Positions 26,498 through 36,333 of a stretch of 56,452 bases of DNA are shown piece after piece (position 1 is the stretch's first letter; each line of letters begins with the position of its first letter). A model generated the notes under the pieces. It searched no databases. It was not told where the DNA came from and saw nothing but the letters and a program-made list of their open reading frames with translations. Source of the stretch: JBBDNT01 sp040877445 (GTDB taxonomy: Bacteria; Planctomycetota; Planctomycetia; Planctomycetales; Planctomycetaceae); contig JBBDNT010000301.1 of NCBI GenBank assembly GCA_040877445.1, positions 1 through 56,452 on the forward strand. The letters run 5' to 3'. The position numbers and the translations under genes were made by a program.

Positions 26498-27508
26498 TTA
26501 CCCCCGCCCGCCGAGTTCCACCAGCAGGCGTTCGACCGCCATGCGTTCCTGCGTTCGGCCTTCGCCTTTCAATTTGCCGTCTGCGACGAGCAGCCATCGC
26601 AGCAGTTTTTCCGCGCGGCGGCGGCCGATGCGGCGGAGATAAGGCTCCGTCTTCTCCCGATCGCGCGGATGCACTCCCGCGGCGTAGATGGCCGGTTGCA
26701 TGCGCATGCCGCGGCCGGTGAGCGCGGTCACCCGCGCGAGGGGGCGCATCTTGAAAGCCAGCCCCCCCAGCGTGTACTCCGGCGCTTGCCGCGCGTCGTA
26801 CAGTTTGCCCAGCAGCGCCAGCGCGCTCGCGAGATCGCCGTCGATGACGGCGTCCATCATCGCGAAGGTGGTTTCGGCCTTCCATCCGCCGACGAGCACG
26901 CGAACGTCGTCCACACCGATCTTCTTGCGATCGCCGGCGTAGGCGGCAAGCTTGGCGATTTCCTGGTCGAGCAGACCGAGCGACTCGCCGGCGAATTCGA
27001 CCATCAGCGCGGCGGCGTCGCGGGGGAGTTGCACGTCGTGCCGATCGCGGGCGTGCTCCTGCAGCCAGCGGAGGAGCGCCGGCCCCTTCAACTCGGCACA
27101 CTCGATCGGCAGGCCGGCTTTCGCGACCGCCTTGGCGAGCCGCGTGTTGCTCGGCCACGTCTTCACTTCGAGCACCAGCACCCCTTTCTTCGCGGGGTGT
27201 TCGAGATACTTTTCGAGGCCGGCCCGATGATTCGTCACGAACGTGTCCGCATCCTCGACGATCACCAGCCGGCGATCGCCCCACATCGAGACGGTCCGCA
27301 ACTCGTCGGCGACCGACTTCAGTTCGAGAAATTCATCGGTGCCGTCGAACCGGCTCGCGAGCTGATCTTCCCCTTCCACCTCGCCCAGCACCGCGCGGAC
27401 GACCTCGGCCAGCGCCGCCTGCTTCAGGAAGCGTTCCTTCCCGTGAATCGCCACGACCGGCCCGGTCGCGTGCTTCGCGGAATCCTTGACGTACTCGGCG
27501 GCGTGCAT
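26498..27508 (-). CDS. holA: DNA polymerase III subunit delta
   Basis: A 336-residue protein with the HolA layout: a short N-terminal strand (PVVAIHGKERFLKQAALAEV), the acidic strand VIVEDADTFV after DELRTVSMWGDRRL, LVLEVKTWPSNTRLAKAV, ECAELKGPALLRWLQEHA, and the helical C-terminal domain with SLGLLDQEIAKLAAYAG. Delta opens the sliding clamp within the clamp loader. The length matches the family. The start is ATG 27508, and the upstream region is A/T-rich with no clear ribosome site. A large inverted repeat lies just upstream. Confidence 0.92.
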   Translation of the reverse strand: MHAAEYVKDSAKHATGPVVAIHGKERFLKQAALAEVVRAVLGEVEGEDQLASRFDGTDEFLELKSVADELRTVSMWGDRRLVIVEDADTFVTNHRAGLEKYLEHPAKKGVLVLEVKTWPSNTRLAKAVAKAGLPIECAELKGPALLRWLQEHARDRHDVQLPRDAAALMVEFAGESLGLLDQEIAKLAAYAGDRKKIGVDDVRVLVGGWKAETTFAMMDAVIDGDLASALALLGKLYDARQAPEYTLGGLAFKMRPLARVTALTGRGMRMQPAIYAAGVHPRDREKTEPYLRRIGRRRAEKLLRWLLVADGKLKGEGRTQERMAVERLLVELGGRG

Positions 27509-27554
27509 GAAAAAACTCGTCGATTTTCGTGACCTTGAATCGCCGCGATGCCCT

Positions 27555-27736
27555 GGTTAGCCGCGACGCGAAGGCTCTGCGCAGCGGAGCGCTCGCCCCG
27601 CGCGCGACCCGCGATTGACCCGTTCGACGGGCTGGTCTACAGTCCCGCCGCCTCACGATACGCTGGCAGAGGCGCGCTGTCCAATGTGGCGTGGCGGAGC
27701 GCTCCGCTGCGCAGAGCCTTCGCGTCGCGGCTAACC
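27555..27736. repeat. Family E: 40-nt perfect inverted repeat
   Basis: The arms at 27555-27594 and 27697-27736 are exact reverse complements over 40 nt, starting GGTTAGCCGCGACGCGAAGG and ending with the mirror image. The arms are separated by 102 nt. This is the longest perfect inverted repeat I found. The phosphohexomutase-like gene starts six nt after the right arm. Fragments of the same end recur at 13380-13396, 18188-18201 and about 52262-52275. Confidence 0.85.
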
Positions 27737-27741
27737 GGACG

Positions 27742-29070
27742 ATGTCGATGACTGCGCCGATCGCACTCCCTTCACGAACGCAATACATCTGCCCCGGCGA
27801 GACGCATCCGATCAGCCGGTCGGTGCATCTCGCGCGGCTGGCGGCGTTCTTCCCGGCGTGCCGCGATTGCCCGCTGCGATCCGACGTGGGCCATCTATCC
27901 GTCGAAACGAAACAACGGCTGGAAAGCACGCGCCGCCGCGTTCCCCGCGCCTCGCTGTTCACGGTCGAGGGCGTCCGCGGAGTGCATCTCAACGAATTGA
28001 CGCGCCCGCTCGCGGCACGCATCGCGACGGCGTTCGCCCATCTGCTGTGGGAAGAGTTTCCGACGGCGGCGCGCAGCGAGTCGCCGGCGTCCCGCGCCAC
28101 GCCGGCCGTCGTCGTCGCGCACGACGAGCGCCCTTCCGCGCCGGACCTCGTGACCGGCGTCGTCTCGGCGTTGCGGCGGATGAGTTGCCGGGTGATCGAC
28201 ATCCGCCTCGCGACCACGCCCGTGTTCCGCTTCGCGGTCGATCACCTGCAGGCGCACGGCGGAATCTTCGTGACGGGGAGCGGACACGGCCCGGCTTGGA
28301 TGGGCATGGACTTCGTCCGCGCCGCGGGACGGCCGTCGTCGCGCGAAACCGAGGGCGCGGTCGATTCGCGCGGCGGACTGGAGCGCCTGGAAGCCGAAGT
28401 CGATCGACCGCACGAGCGCCCCGTGCGGCATGGCGGCGCGTATCGCACGTTCCAAGCCGCGCTGCCTTACGAAGCGGGGCTGTGGAAGCACTTCCACGCC
28501 TTGCGGCCGTTGCGGATCGTCTGCGGATCCCCCTTGTCGTCGCAACGCCGGTTGTTGGAGAAATTGTTCGAGCGGCTGCCTTGCACGCTCGTCGCGAACG
28601 CCCTTCCGGTCCGCCGCCGCGACGTGAACGATCCCGAAGACGCCGACGTGCGCCGTGTCGCCGAGGCGGTGCGCCGCGAGCACGCGCATCTGGGCGTCGT
28701 GATCGACGACGACGCGCAGGCCGGCGGCTTTCTCGACGAAACGGGGGAACTCGTCCCGCGGGATGCGATCGCGCGGATGATCGCCGACGTGCTGCTGTCC
28801 GAATCGCCGGGACGCCGGATCGCCGTCGCCGGCGAGCGGTTCGACGCACTTCATGGGGCGATCGCGGCACTCGGCGGCGAGCCGATCGATGCGGGGCGCA
28901 CCCAGGCGGCGATGTGGCAAGCGGTTTCGGAAGGAGCGATCCACGGAATCGAAGGGAACCGCCACTGGTTCCACGAAGCCTCCCCCGCCAGCGACGCGAT
29001 CCTCTCGCTGGCCCGCGTGTTGCAAGCGCTCAGTCGCGGCGACGCGCCGCTTTCAGCCATGCGCGCGTGA
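27742..29070 (+). CDS. Phosphohexomutase-like protein with degenerate active-site loops and Cys-rich N-terminus
   Basis: The start is ATG 27742 (ATG 27748 possible); the frame upstream only translates the repeat. It gives 442 residues. The N-terminus carries C17, H22, H29, C40 and C43 (ICPGETHP, then CRDC), a possible metal site. After that the order follows alpha-D-phosphohexomutases: VEGVRGVHLNELTRPLAAR, a strand VVVAHDERPSAPDL, the phosphoserine-loop position VTGSGHGPAWMG, the metal-loop position VIDDDAQAGGFLDE, and the sugar-loop position GIEGNRHWFHE. Each differs from the canonical TASHNP, DGDADR and GEXSGH loops. It may be an enzyme with a modified mechanism or a pseudoenzyme. uppP follows 133 nt downstream on the same strand. 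Confidence 0.72.
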   Translation: MSMTAPIALPSRTQYICPGETHPISRSVHLARLAAFFPACRDCPLRSDVGHLSVETKQRLESTRRRVPRASLFTVEGVRGVHLNELTRPLAARIATAFAHLLWEEFPTAARSESPASRATPAVVVAHDERPSAPDLVTGVVSALRRMSCRVIDIRLATTPVFRFAVDHLQAHGGIFVTGSGHGPAWMGMDFVRAAGRPSSRETEGAVDSRGGLERLEAEVDRPHERPVRHGGAYRTFQAALPYEAGLWKHFHALRPLRIVCGSPLSSQRRLLEKLFERLPCTLVANALPVRRRDVNDPEDADVRRVAEAVRREHAHLGVVIDDDAQAGGFLDETGELVPRDAIARMIADVLLSESPGRRIAVAGERFDALHGAIAALGGEPIDAGRTQAAMWQAVSEGAIHGIEGNRHWFHEASPASDAILSLARVLQALSRGDAPLSAMRA

Positions 29071-29203
29071 ATCGCAAGCCGGGCGAAATCGCCGCGCGAC
29101 ACCCCGTCTCGACGCGCGCCGCGGCGACTGCTAGACTGCCGCCCGAAATTCAGGCCGGGGAATCGCCTCGGCGGCGCAAGGACGCGAACAGGCGAGCGGC
29201 GGT

Positions 29204-30019
29204 ATGATCGGCGCGGAGTATCTCGAGGCGATCGTGCTGGGCGTCGTGCAGGGGATCGCCGAGTTCCTGCCGATCAGTTCGTCCGGGCACCTGGTCGTCT
29301 GCGGCGCGATCTGGCGGGAGGCGACGGGGAAATCCGCATCGCCCGCGGACGATCTCGCTCTGAACGTGGCGCTGCACGTGGGGTCGCTGTTTTCGATTCT
29401 GTGGGTCTACCGCCGCGACCTGTGGGCCTTGGCGCGCGCGGGGGACTGGCGATTGGGCGCGGCGATCGTCATCGCGACGATCCCGACCGCGATCGTGGGG
29501 CTGCTGTTCCAGGAACGCTTCGAGACGGCGTTCGCGACGCCGCTGGTCGCCGGCTGCGGCCTGCTGGTCACGGCGTGCTTGCTGGTGCTCGGGCAGCGAC
29601 TGGAACGGGGCGAGCGGGGGTTGGCGGGAATCACCGCGACGCGGGCGGCGGCGATCGGCGCGTTTCAGGCGGCGGCGCTCGTGCCGGGAATCTCGCGCTC
29701 GGGAAGCACGATCGCGGCGGGGTTGTTCGTCGGCGCGAAGCGCGACGCGGCGGCGGCGTTTTCGTTCTTCATTGCGATTCCGGCGATCGGCGGAGCGGCG
29801 GCGCTGACGTTTCGCGACGCGATCGTGTCGGGAGTCGCGCCAACCAACGCCGGGGCGCTCGCGCTGGGAGCGGTGGTTTCGTTCTTCGTGGGAGTGCTCG
29901 CGCTGCGGGGACTATTGCGCGTCATCGCGCGGGGGAAGTTGCACTGGTTCGCGGCGTATTGCGTGATCGTCGGGGCGGGAACGATCGCCTGGCAACTCGC
30001 CGAGATGGCGGGATCCTGA
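29204..30019 (+). CDS. uppP: Undecaprenyl-diphosphate phosphatase (UppP/BacA)
   Basis: A 271-residue membrane protein. The two signature stretches are present: EFLPISSSGHL at residues 20-30 and PGISRSGSTIAAG at about 162-174, supplying the Glu, Ser and Arg of the active site. About eight hydrophobic segments are seen. The enzyme dephosphorylates undecaprenyl diphosphate so the carrier lipid can be reused in cell-wall and polysaccharide synthesis, and its overproduction gives bacitracin resistance. Length and motifs are normal. It is convergent with the giant-protein locus, 59 nt apart. Confidence 0.96.
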   Translation: MIGAEYLEAIVLGVVQGIAEFLPISSSGHLVVCGAIWREATGKSASPADDLALNVALHVGSLFSILWVYRRDLWALARAGDWRLGAAIVIATIPTAIVGLLFQERFETAFATPLVAGCGLLVTACLLVLGQRLERGERGLAGITATRAAAIGAFQAAALVPGISRSGSTIAAGLFVGAKRDAAAAFSFFIAIPAIGGAAALTFRDAIVSGVAPTNAGALALGAVVSFFVGVLALRGLLRVIARGKLHWFAAYCVIVGAGTIAWQLAEMAGS

Positions 30020-30078
30020 CCGCGGCGCGAAACCGCCGGCGTCCGGGACGGCCGGCCGAAATTCGAAGACGTCGAGAT

Positions 30079-33000
30079 TCATGTGCCGGGGGCCGTCTCC
30101 GGCTGGGAGCCGCGCGGTCGGCGACGGATCGCGAGCCAGAGCGAAGACAAGAGAATCACGACCCCCACGATCGCCGGACCGAGCCACCACCACCAGATGA
30201 AGCCGACCAGCGCCCACGCCGCCGCGGGATGAGCCGCGAGCCAGTTCGCCATGGCGGGGGCGGGACGCCAGGCCAGCACGACGACGAGCAAGAACAGGGC
30301 GGCCGCGGCGATCGCGTCGGCGGCGGTCGCCCGGATCGCCCAGAACGAAGCCGGCGCCGCTTGGGCGCGTGATTTCTCCGCGATTCGCCCCTCCACCGCC
30401 GGCTCGCCGATCATGGGGAACGATGCCGATCGCGGCTCCGGCCGCAGCGCCTCCGGAACGGTGGCGAACGTCGGCGGCGGGACTTGTTCGGTGACGAGTC
30501 CCGTCCGGAGCCGGGGCATCAGGTGGATGTCGCGGTCCGGAACGATCGACAGGTAGACGTTCTCGACGGCCGCCTCGCGCGGCAGAGGATACGCGTCGGA
30601 GACGCGCCGCATCACGGCGGGAGCCGCCGCCGCGGACCGCGTCCAGAACAGCGCCACCGTGCGCGTGCCGACCGCCACCGGCAGCACGAGTTCGTTCCCG
30701 CCGGGAGGATCGAAAGCGACCCCTTCGCCGTCGATGAAGGCGGCCGACGGCACGCAATCGGCGGGCCATCTCCATCGCAGGCGGCCTTGCTGGCGGGGCG
30801 GGAGTTCGGCGATCGTCGTGCCGTGTTCGCGCTCCGCTCCGCGCTGCCAGACCCGCGTCCACACCGCCGAGACCTGAAGCGGTCCGGCTTCCGCCGCCGT
30901 CGGCCGACGTTCCAGGTTCCACGAAGGCGTCGGCCCGCGGAACAGCAGCGATTCGCTGGAAAGCCCCGCGTCGTCGCGCGCGATCACCCAGTCCGGCGCC
31001 TCGTCGTGGGCCGACGCCGATCCGTCCGCGGGCAACCACTCCATCGCCGGCGGAAGCAACAGGAAATGTTCGCCGGGCGCGGCATCGAGCACTTCGGCGC
31101 GGGGCAGCAGCCAGGTCTCGGCGGCGGTCGTGGCGATCGCGCCGCTCACCTCGACGCTCGTTTCGCCGGCGGATCCGGGTTGCGACTGGATCGATCTTTC
31201 GATGGCTCCGTCCGGCCGCTCGACCGGCGGCCCGATGAGGCAATTCACCGCCGTGATGCGATGATCGGCCGCGAGCGACGGCGGAACGTGGAGGCGATAG
31301 GGGGCGGTCCCCGCGGCCGGTGCGGGAAACCTCGACACGATGGAATATTCGAGCGCGCCGGGCGCTGATTTGGTTGGATCGCCGAGCATCGTCAGCGTAT
31401 CGACGCGCGGACGTTCGTTGACGAGGGCGCGAAGTCGAACGGGCGGCGCCGCCTCGGTCCGGGAGAACTTGCCGATCGCCACGTCGTCCGGGCGGGCCAT
31501 TTCGGGAAAGGTCGCGGCGGCGGCGACGCCCTCGGTCGTCGCGCCGGCGAGCAAATCGACCGTGACCTCCGGATCGCGGACCAATTCCAGTCGCGACTCG
31601 ACGATCTCGGCACCCTCGAAATGCAAGTCGGGGAGAGTCGTCTCGGCGCTGAAATCGAGCGGCAGGTCGGCCGACAGGGCCACCCGCTGCGTGGCCGTCG
31701 TCCCGCGGTCGAGGAACAGGTGCAGGCGATCTCCCTCGCGACTCCAATGGACGAGCCGCTCGACGTCCGCCTCTTCCACCGAGATCGAGCGAATCCGCAG
31801 TCGCGGATCGGCGACGAGCGTGTGGCGATAGGCGGGAGCGCCGGCCACCTCGACTTCGGCGAGCAACTTCCACGCGAGTTGCTCGCGGCCCACGCGGCCC
31901 GCCTGGAACTGCCGCACGCGCCGAACCGCGACGAGCGGCTCGAGCGCGAACCGCACGACCGCCGGACCGCGCAGGTCGAACGCGAACTGCGGCCGCCTCG
32001 AACCACCGCCCGGTGTCGTCTCGACCGGAAACGACTCGGCGGCGATCGGGGTCGCCGCGGGACCGCGCTCTCCGGCGGTCAACCTGAACTCGGGCGCGGT
32101 GCGGACGCCGACGCGATACGGAATGAGCGGTTTCCCCGCCCGATCCGTCGCCGCGGACAGCAGTTGGCCGAGCGGGACGGCGATCGTGTCGGCCCGCTCG
32201 ACGACCGCGGCAAAAAAGGTCGCCTCGACGACGAACTCCCCGGCGCGCGGCGCCGGAAGCGTCAGCAACACTTCGGCCCGGTCCTCGTCGCGGGGGGATT
32301 GTTCGGCGGCGGCGGGCACGCCGTCGATCGTCGCGCCGCGGAAGAGCATCGACCTGGGGACGTTCCAGGCGAGGTAATCGATCGGATCGTCGGGGGCGCG
32401 GTACGCGATGCGGTAGCGGTATTCGATCCAGGCGGGGCGAACGTCCACGTCGCAGAGCACGCTCGTTTCGACGACCGCGGGGGCGGAACTGGCCTCGCGC
32501 CCCGCGAACCACGTGGCCCGCAAACGCCCCGCGCCGCCCAGATCGGCCGTCACCGTTCGCGATTCGTCATCGATCGACACGCGGCCCCGCGCGGGAGGGA
32601 CCGACACCGCGGGAGGCGGCACGCTGAAGCTCAACACGGCACGGCTCGCGGCGACCGGCGGGATCTCGATGTCGAAGCCCGGCACCGCCGTCGGCGGCGG
32701 ATGCAGCGCGAACGCGATTTCCACCCGCCACGGCGCCGCGAGGTCGTCGAGATCGGGGCGCGCGATCGCGACCGTGAACGCCTTGCCCCCCGCCAGCGGT
32801 ACGACCGGCACCGGCTCGCCGGCGACAAGACACGCATCCGGACCGCCGGGATTGGCCGCCGCCAACGGGAACTCGACCTCCGCGGTTCGCACGCCCGGCA
32901 ACACGATCACGTCGTATCGGGCGTCCAGCGTCACCGCGTCGCGGTCCTCGATGCGGGCGAGATAGTCGGCCCGCGCGATGAGATACCGCGGCGACTCCGA

Positions 33001-36000
33001 CGCGAGACCGGGCGCCCGCGCCAGACGGTCGCGGAGCGCGTCGTTCACGTACACCACCGACAGGTCCGCCGGAGCGCCCTCGGGATCGACCGGCACGAGG
33101 ACCGCCTGGTCCTCGAATGCCGGTCGCGGGTCGGCGATCGCCGGAGAAGGCGCGGCTTCCTGCGCGACGGTCGAAGAGACGACGCACGCCAGCCCGAACC
33201 CTCCGGCGACGATCGCCAGCGTCATCGCCGAGGCATGTTGGAACGTCGCGGTGCTGCCGGTCATGCCCTGTTCGACCGGGCGAGGCCGGCCGATGCGGCG
33301 GAACAAGCCGATCGGCGTCAGCGCCGACAACACGCACCCCGCGAAGATCCCGCCGGCGAACGAAGTCCAGGCCGGCGGAGCGGCGATCGCGGCGGCGAGG
33401 GCGGTCGCGATCGCGACCACCGCCAGCGACGACCGCCGCGGAAGCCGCGCCAGCCGGATCGCGATCCCCATCAGGCAGGTTCCCAGAAACAACGTCCAGG
33501 CCACGAACGCGACGCGGCCTTCCTGCTGCGTGCGCAGGACGAGCCGCTCCGGCAGATATGGCGCCCAGGCCTCGATGACGCGCCAACCGGCCGGGGCGAA
33601 CGCGATATCCGCCGAACGATCTTCGTCCGAGGCGCGGGGCGTGCCGAGCGGGGCCGGTCCGTCGGAACGCGTGCCGGCATCGCCGAACAGTCCGCTCCAC
33701 GACGACGGCAGAAAGGGATTGAAGAACGACTGGTGCGCGGGGCGCCCCAGCGGTCCGAACAGGCGCACGGTCCAGGCCTGTCGCGGGAAGCGCGCATCGA
33801 GGGCGACGAACTTCGGTTCCTCGGCGCAGCGGATGCCCGGTGGGAGGGCGATCGTCCAGTCGAAGGCGAGCACCGCCAGCGAAGTTCGCGGCGTGGGAAT
33901 GTCGTGCGTCCGCGCCGTCCAGCCATCGCTGGAACGAGTGCGATAGTCGAGCGTCACCACGTTCGGCCGCCCCGGTTCGAGGGGCGCTTCGCCACTCGAC
34001 GAGTGCTTCGTCCCGTTGACGTCCAGGCCCGTCAGTTCGGCGCCTTCGGGAAGCCGGAACACGAACGTCGTCTCGGTCGAGTCGGGAGGAATGCGGAACA
34101 CGGCGCGGTGATCGTCGAACTCGAACGAGTCGGCGGCGAGTCGCGAAGCAAGCGACAGGCCGGCCCAACCGGCGGCATGCCGAGCGGACGACGGGGCCGC
34201 GCTCGGAGTTCGCTCCTCGTTCGCGACATCCACGGGGATCGCGGCGCCCGGGACTGGTTCGCCTCCGGAGACTCCAACGACGTTCCGCGCGCCCGCGACG
34301 GGAAACATGAGCGTGCCGTCCGGCGTTCCGACGGCGCGAAGCCACAGGGTCGCGTCGTCGCGGTCGACGACATCGCGCCAGAACGACGCGTCCCGAACCG
34401 GTTCGGGCAATGCCTGAAAGCGGATCGATTCGGAGCGCCGCGCGTCGCGGAGTCGCAACTCCCCGGAATGCGAAAGGCCCGCGATCGATTCGGTCACTTC
34501 GCAATCGAGCGGACGGAGGCCCGGCACGGGGAACGGCTCGCCCGCGGCGACCGGCAAGCGTTGCGCGACCACGACGATCGCCTTGCCCGGCTCGTCCGCT
34601 CGGCCGGCGGGAACGAGCGCGTCGCGAAACTCGATTCGCAATTCCGCAGAACCGTCCTCTTCCGGGACGACATCCCAGCCCGCCACGGCCGATTGCCGCG
34701 CGCTCTCCGCCGGACGGACTTCGGCGATCTGCCAGCCGGGAGGAATGCCGCAGCGGGCGGCGAACGTCGAGCCGGACGAAGCGCGCCATTCGATCCGCGT
34801 TCGGGCGGTCCAATTCTCGGCGTCGAACAGCACGGCGGTGAGCGTGCGGGCCGAGAGGACCGGCTCGGGATGGTCGGCGTCGACGATCAACCCCCCGGGA
34901 CCATCTTCCCGGGGGTCGTTCGTGCGGAACCGCTGAAACGTGAAACTGCGCCCGTCCGACTCGGTCCCGATCTGCCGCGCGCCCGGCGAAGAAAGGCCGC
35001 GGACTTCGAGCGGCTTCTCGACTTCCAGCGTCGAACGCCCTTCGAGAAACAGCAGGTCGTAGTTTTCCGCGGCGACCAACCGCGGCCGGGGGAGCATCCA
35101 CTTGCGTCCCAGCCGGGGGGGCGCGAACCCGCGGATGCGAACGGGCCGCGGCATCGGCCCCAGCACCGCATCGGGAAGGGCCACATCGATCAGCCGCATG
35201 CCGTCCCGGACCGACGCGGTCCAGGCCAGCGCGTCTTCCACCGCCAGTCCTCCGCCGATGCGGCGACGGGACGAACGGTATTCGATGGACAGGACTTCGG
35301 CGGCGGCGGGGAGCGCGAAACGCAACTGGCCGACTGCACCGCCGGCCACATCCAGGTTGAAGTCGCATTGAAATTCCAATCCGTCGGATCGCAGCACGTA
35401 CGACGTGTCGACCCGCGCCAGCACCACGGGATGCATGCGGGCGGACCGGGCTTCACGGACGACGGAAAGATGAAAGTCGGTCCGGCTGCCGGCATCCACG
35501 CGCCACGCGCTCCACCCCGGTCGGGATCCGCGATGCGGACCGCTCACCACGACTTCCGCGCTCGAGGTGCGCAGCGCGTGCGAATCGGGAATGGCGAGTT
35601 CGAACCGCGAGACGGTGGCGCGGGGGATATGAATTTCGAACTCGACGCTGCCGGGCAATTTGCGGCCGTTGAGACTCCACGCGCCCGCCAGCCGCTCCCC
35701 CGCGCGATCGATGAGCACCGCCGTTCGCCCCTCGCGGTCGGCCCCCCAGATCGCCGAATGATCGCTCCACGACAGGGCGGACAGGGCGAGATTGGACGAG
35801 TCCAGCCACATCAATTGCGGCGTCTCGGACGATGCCGTGACTGCCGACGACAACTCCGCCAGGAGCGTCCCGGCGGCGAACGCGTCGCCGATGAATTCCG
35901 CCTGATACACGGCGGAGGCGAAGCGGGGCGCCTCGCCTGCGGGGGGCGAACGATCGGCCGCGGAGAGCCGCTTGCGGAACTCGTCGGCGTCCATCACGTG

Positions 36001-36333
36001 CCAGCGGTCGGGAGACTGCTCGAGGAACTCGGACAAATGCTCGACCGGAACGAGCACTTGCCGCACCGGCGAGGCGCCGGCCGGAAGCGCGCTCTTCGCC
36101 GCCATCGCGAGGTCCGACGGCGCCGGCGATGGAGCGAGTGATGTCGATTTCGCCGGCGGTCTCGGCGGAGATGGTTCGTCCCCTTCGGAATCGACGCGGG
36201 CGACGGCCAGGCAAGCGATCGCGGCGATCGCGACGACGCTCGCTCGCAAGGCTTCGCGCCGCCCGCCGCGCTTCGCGGTGGCGATGACGCCGGGCCGAAG
36301 CGTTCGGCGCGTTCGTCGCGCAAGGTGACTCAT
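30079..36333 (-). CDS. Giant two-module membrane-anchored extracytoplasmic protein
   Basis: A 2,084-residue protein. The start ATG 36333 overlaps the upstream gene's stop as ATGA, implying translational coupling. The N-terminus has a basic leader and a hydrophobic segment (SVVAIAAIACLAV, about residues 32-48). Module 1 (1-1023) contains VRQVLVPVEHLSEFLEQ, long beta-rich regions, and a cluster of hydrophobic helices at about 945-1010 (AFVAWTLFLGTCLMGIAI). Module 2 begins near an internal ATG at 33264 (residue 1024), with a new signal-like stretch (AMTLAIVAGGFGLACVVSS) followed by DQAVLVPVDPEGAP, another beta-rich region and a final helical cluster at about 2005-2070. No catalytic motif is recognised. 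It probably projects from the membrane into the periplasm. I cannot assign a family. Confidence 0.75.
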   Translation of the reverse strand: MSHLARRTRRTLRPGVIATAKRGGRREALRASVVAIAAIACLAVARVDSEGDEPSPPRPPAKSTSLAPSPAPSDLAMAAKSALPAGASPVRQVLVPVEHLSEFLEQSPDRWHVMDADEFRKRLSAADRSPPAGEAPRFASAVYQAEFIGDAFAAGTLLAELSSAVTASSETPQLMWLDSSNLALSALSWSDHSAIWGADREGRTAVLIDRAGERLAGAWSLNGRKLPGSVEFEIHIPRATVSRFELAIPDSHALRTSSAEVVVSGPHRGSRPGWSAWRVDAGSRTDFHLSVVREARSARMHPVVLARVDTSYVLRSDGLEFQCDFNLDVAGGAVGQLRFALPAAAEVLSIEYRSSRRRIGGGLAVEDALAWTASVRDGMRLIDVALPDAVLGPMPRPVRIRGFAPPRLGRKWMLPRPRLVAAENYDLLFLEGRSTLEVEKPLEVRGLSSPGARQIGTESDGRSFTFQRFRTNDPREDGPGGLIVDADHPEPVLSARTLTAVLFDAENWTARTRIEWRASSGSTFAARCGIPPGWQIAEVRPAESARQSAVAGWDVVPEEDGSAELRIEFRDALVPAGRADEPGKAIVVVAQRLPVAAGEPFPVPGLRPLDCEVTESIAGLSHSGELRLRDARRSESIRFQALPEPVRDASFWRDVVDRDDATLWLRAVGTPDGTLMFPVAGARNVVGVSGGEPVPGAAIPVDVANEERTPSAAPSSARHAAGWAGLSLASRLAADSFEFDDHRAVFRIPPDSTETTFVFRLPEGAELTGLDVNGTKHSSSGEAPLEPGRPNVVTLDYRTRSSDGWTARTHDIPTPRTSLAVLAFDWTIALPPGIRCAEEPKFVALDARFPRQAWTVRLFGPLGRPAHQSFFNPFLPSSWSGLFGDAGTRSDGPAPLGTPRASDEDRSADIAFAPAGWRVIEAWAPYLPERLVLRTQQEGRVAFVAWTLFLGTCLMGIAIRLARLPRRSSLAVVAIATALAAAIAAPPAWTSFAGGIFAGCVLSALTPIGLFRRIGRPRPVEQGMTGSTATFQHASAMTLAIVAGGFGLACVVSSTVAQEAAPSPAIADPRPAFEDQAVLVPVDPEGAPADLSVVYVNDALRDRLARAPGLASESPRYLIARADYLARIEDRDAVTLDARYDVIVLPGVRTAEVEFPLAAANPGGPDACLVAGEPVPVVPLAGGKAFTVAIARPDLDDLAAPWRVEIAFALHPPPTAVPGFDIEIPPVAASRAVLSFSVPPPAVSVPPARGRVSIDDESRTVTADLGGAGRLRATWFAGREASSAPAVVETSVLCDVDVRPAWIEYRYRIAYRAPDDPIDYLAWNVPRSMLFRGATIDGVPAAAEQSPRDEDRAEVLLTLPAPRAGEFVVEATFFAAVVERADTIAVPLGQLLSAATDRAGKPLIPYRVGVRTAPEFRLTAGERGPAATPIAAESFPVETTPGGGSRRPQFAFDLRGPAVVRFALEPLVAVRRVRQFQAGRVGREQLAWKLLAEVEVAGAPAYRHTLVADPRLRIRSISVEEADVERLVHWSREGDRLHLFLDRGTTATQRVALSADLPLDFSAETTLPDLHFEGAEIVESRLELVRDPEVTVDLLAGATTEGVAAAATFPEMARPDDVAIGKFSRTEAAPPVRLRALVNERPRVDTLTMLGDPTKSAPGALEYSIVSRFPAPAAGTAPYRLHVPPSLAADHRITAVNCLIGPPVERPDGAIERSIQSQPGSAGETSVEVSGAIATTAAETWLLPRAEVLDAAPGEHFLLLPPAMEWLPADGSASAHDEAPDWVIARDDAGLSSESLLFRGPTPSWNLERRPTAAEAGPLQVSAVWTRVWQRGAEREHGTTIAELPPRQQGRLRWRWPADCVPSAAFIDGEGVAFDPPGGNELVLPVAVGTRTVALFWTRSAAAAPAVMRRVSDAYPLPREAAVENVYLSIVPDRDIHLMPRLRTGLVTEQVPPPTFATVPEALRPEPRSASFPMIGEPAVEGRIAEKSRAQAAPASFWAIRATAADAIAAAALFLLVVVLAWRPAPAMANWLAAHPAAAWALVGFIWWWWLGPAIVGVVILLSSLWLAIRRRPRGSQPETAPGT

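Noticed and set aside
31621..36141. A plus-strand open frame of about 1,500 codons
   Set aside because: It mirrors the 2,084-residue gene on the other strand and is Arg/His-rich with no domain pattern.
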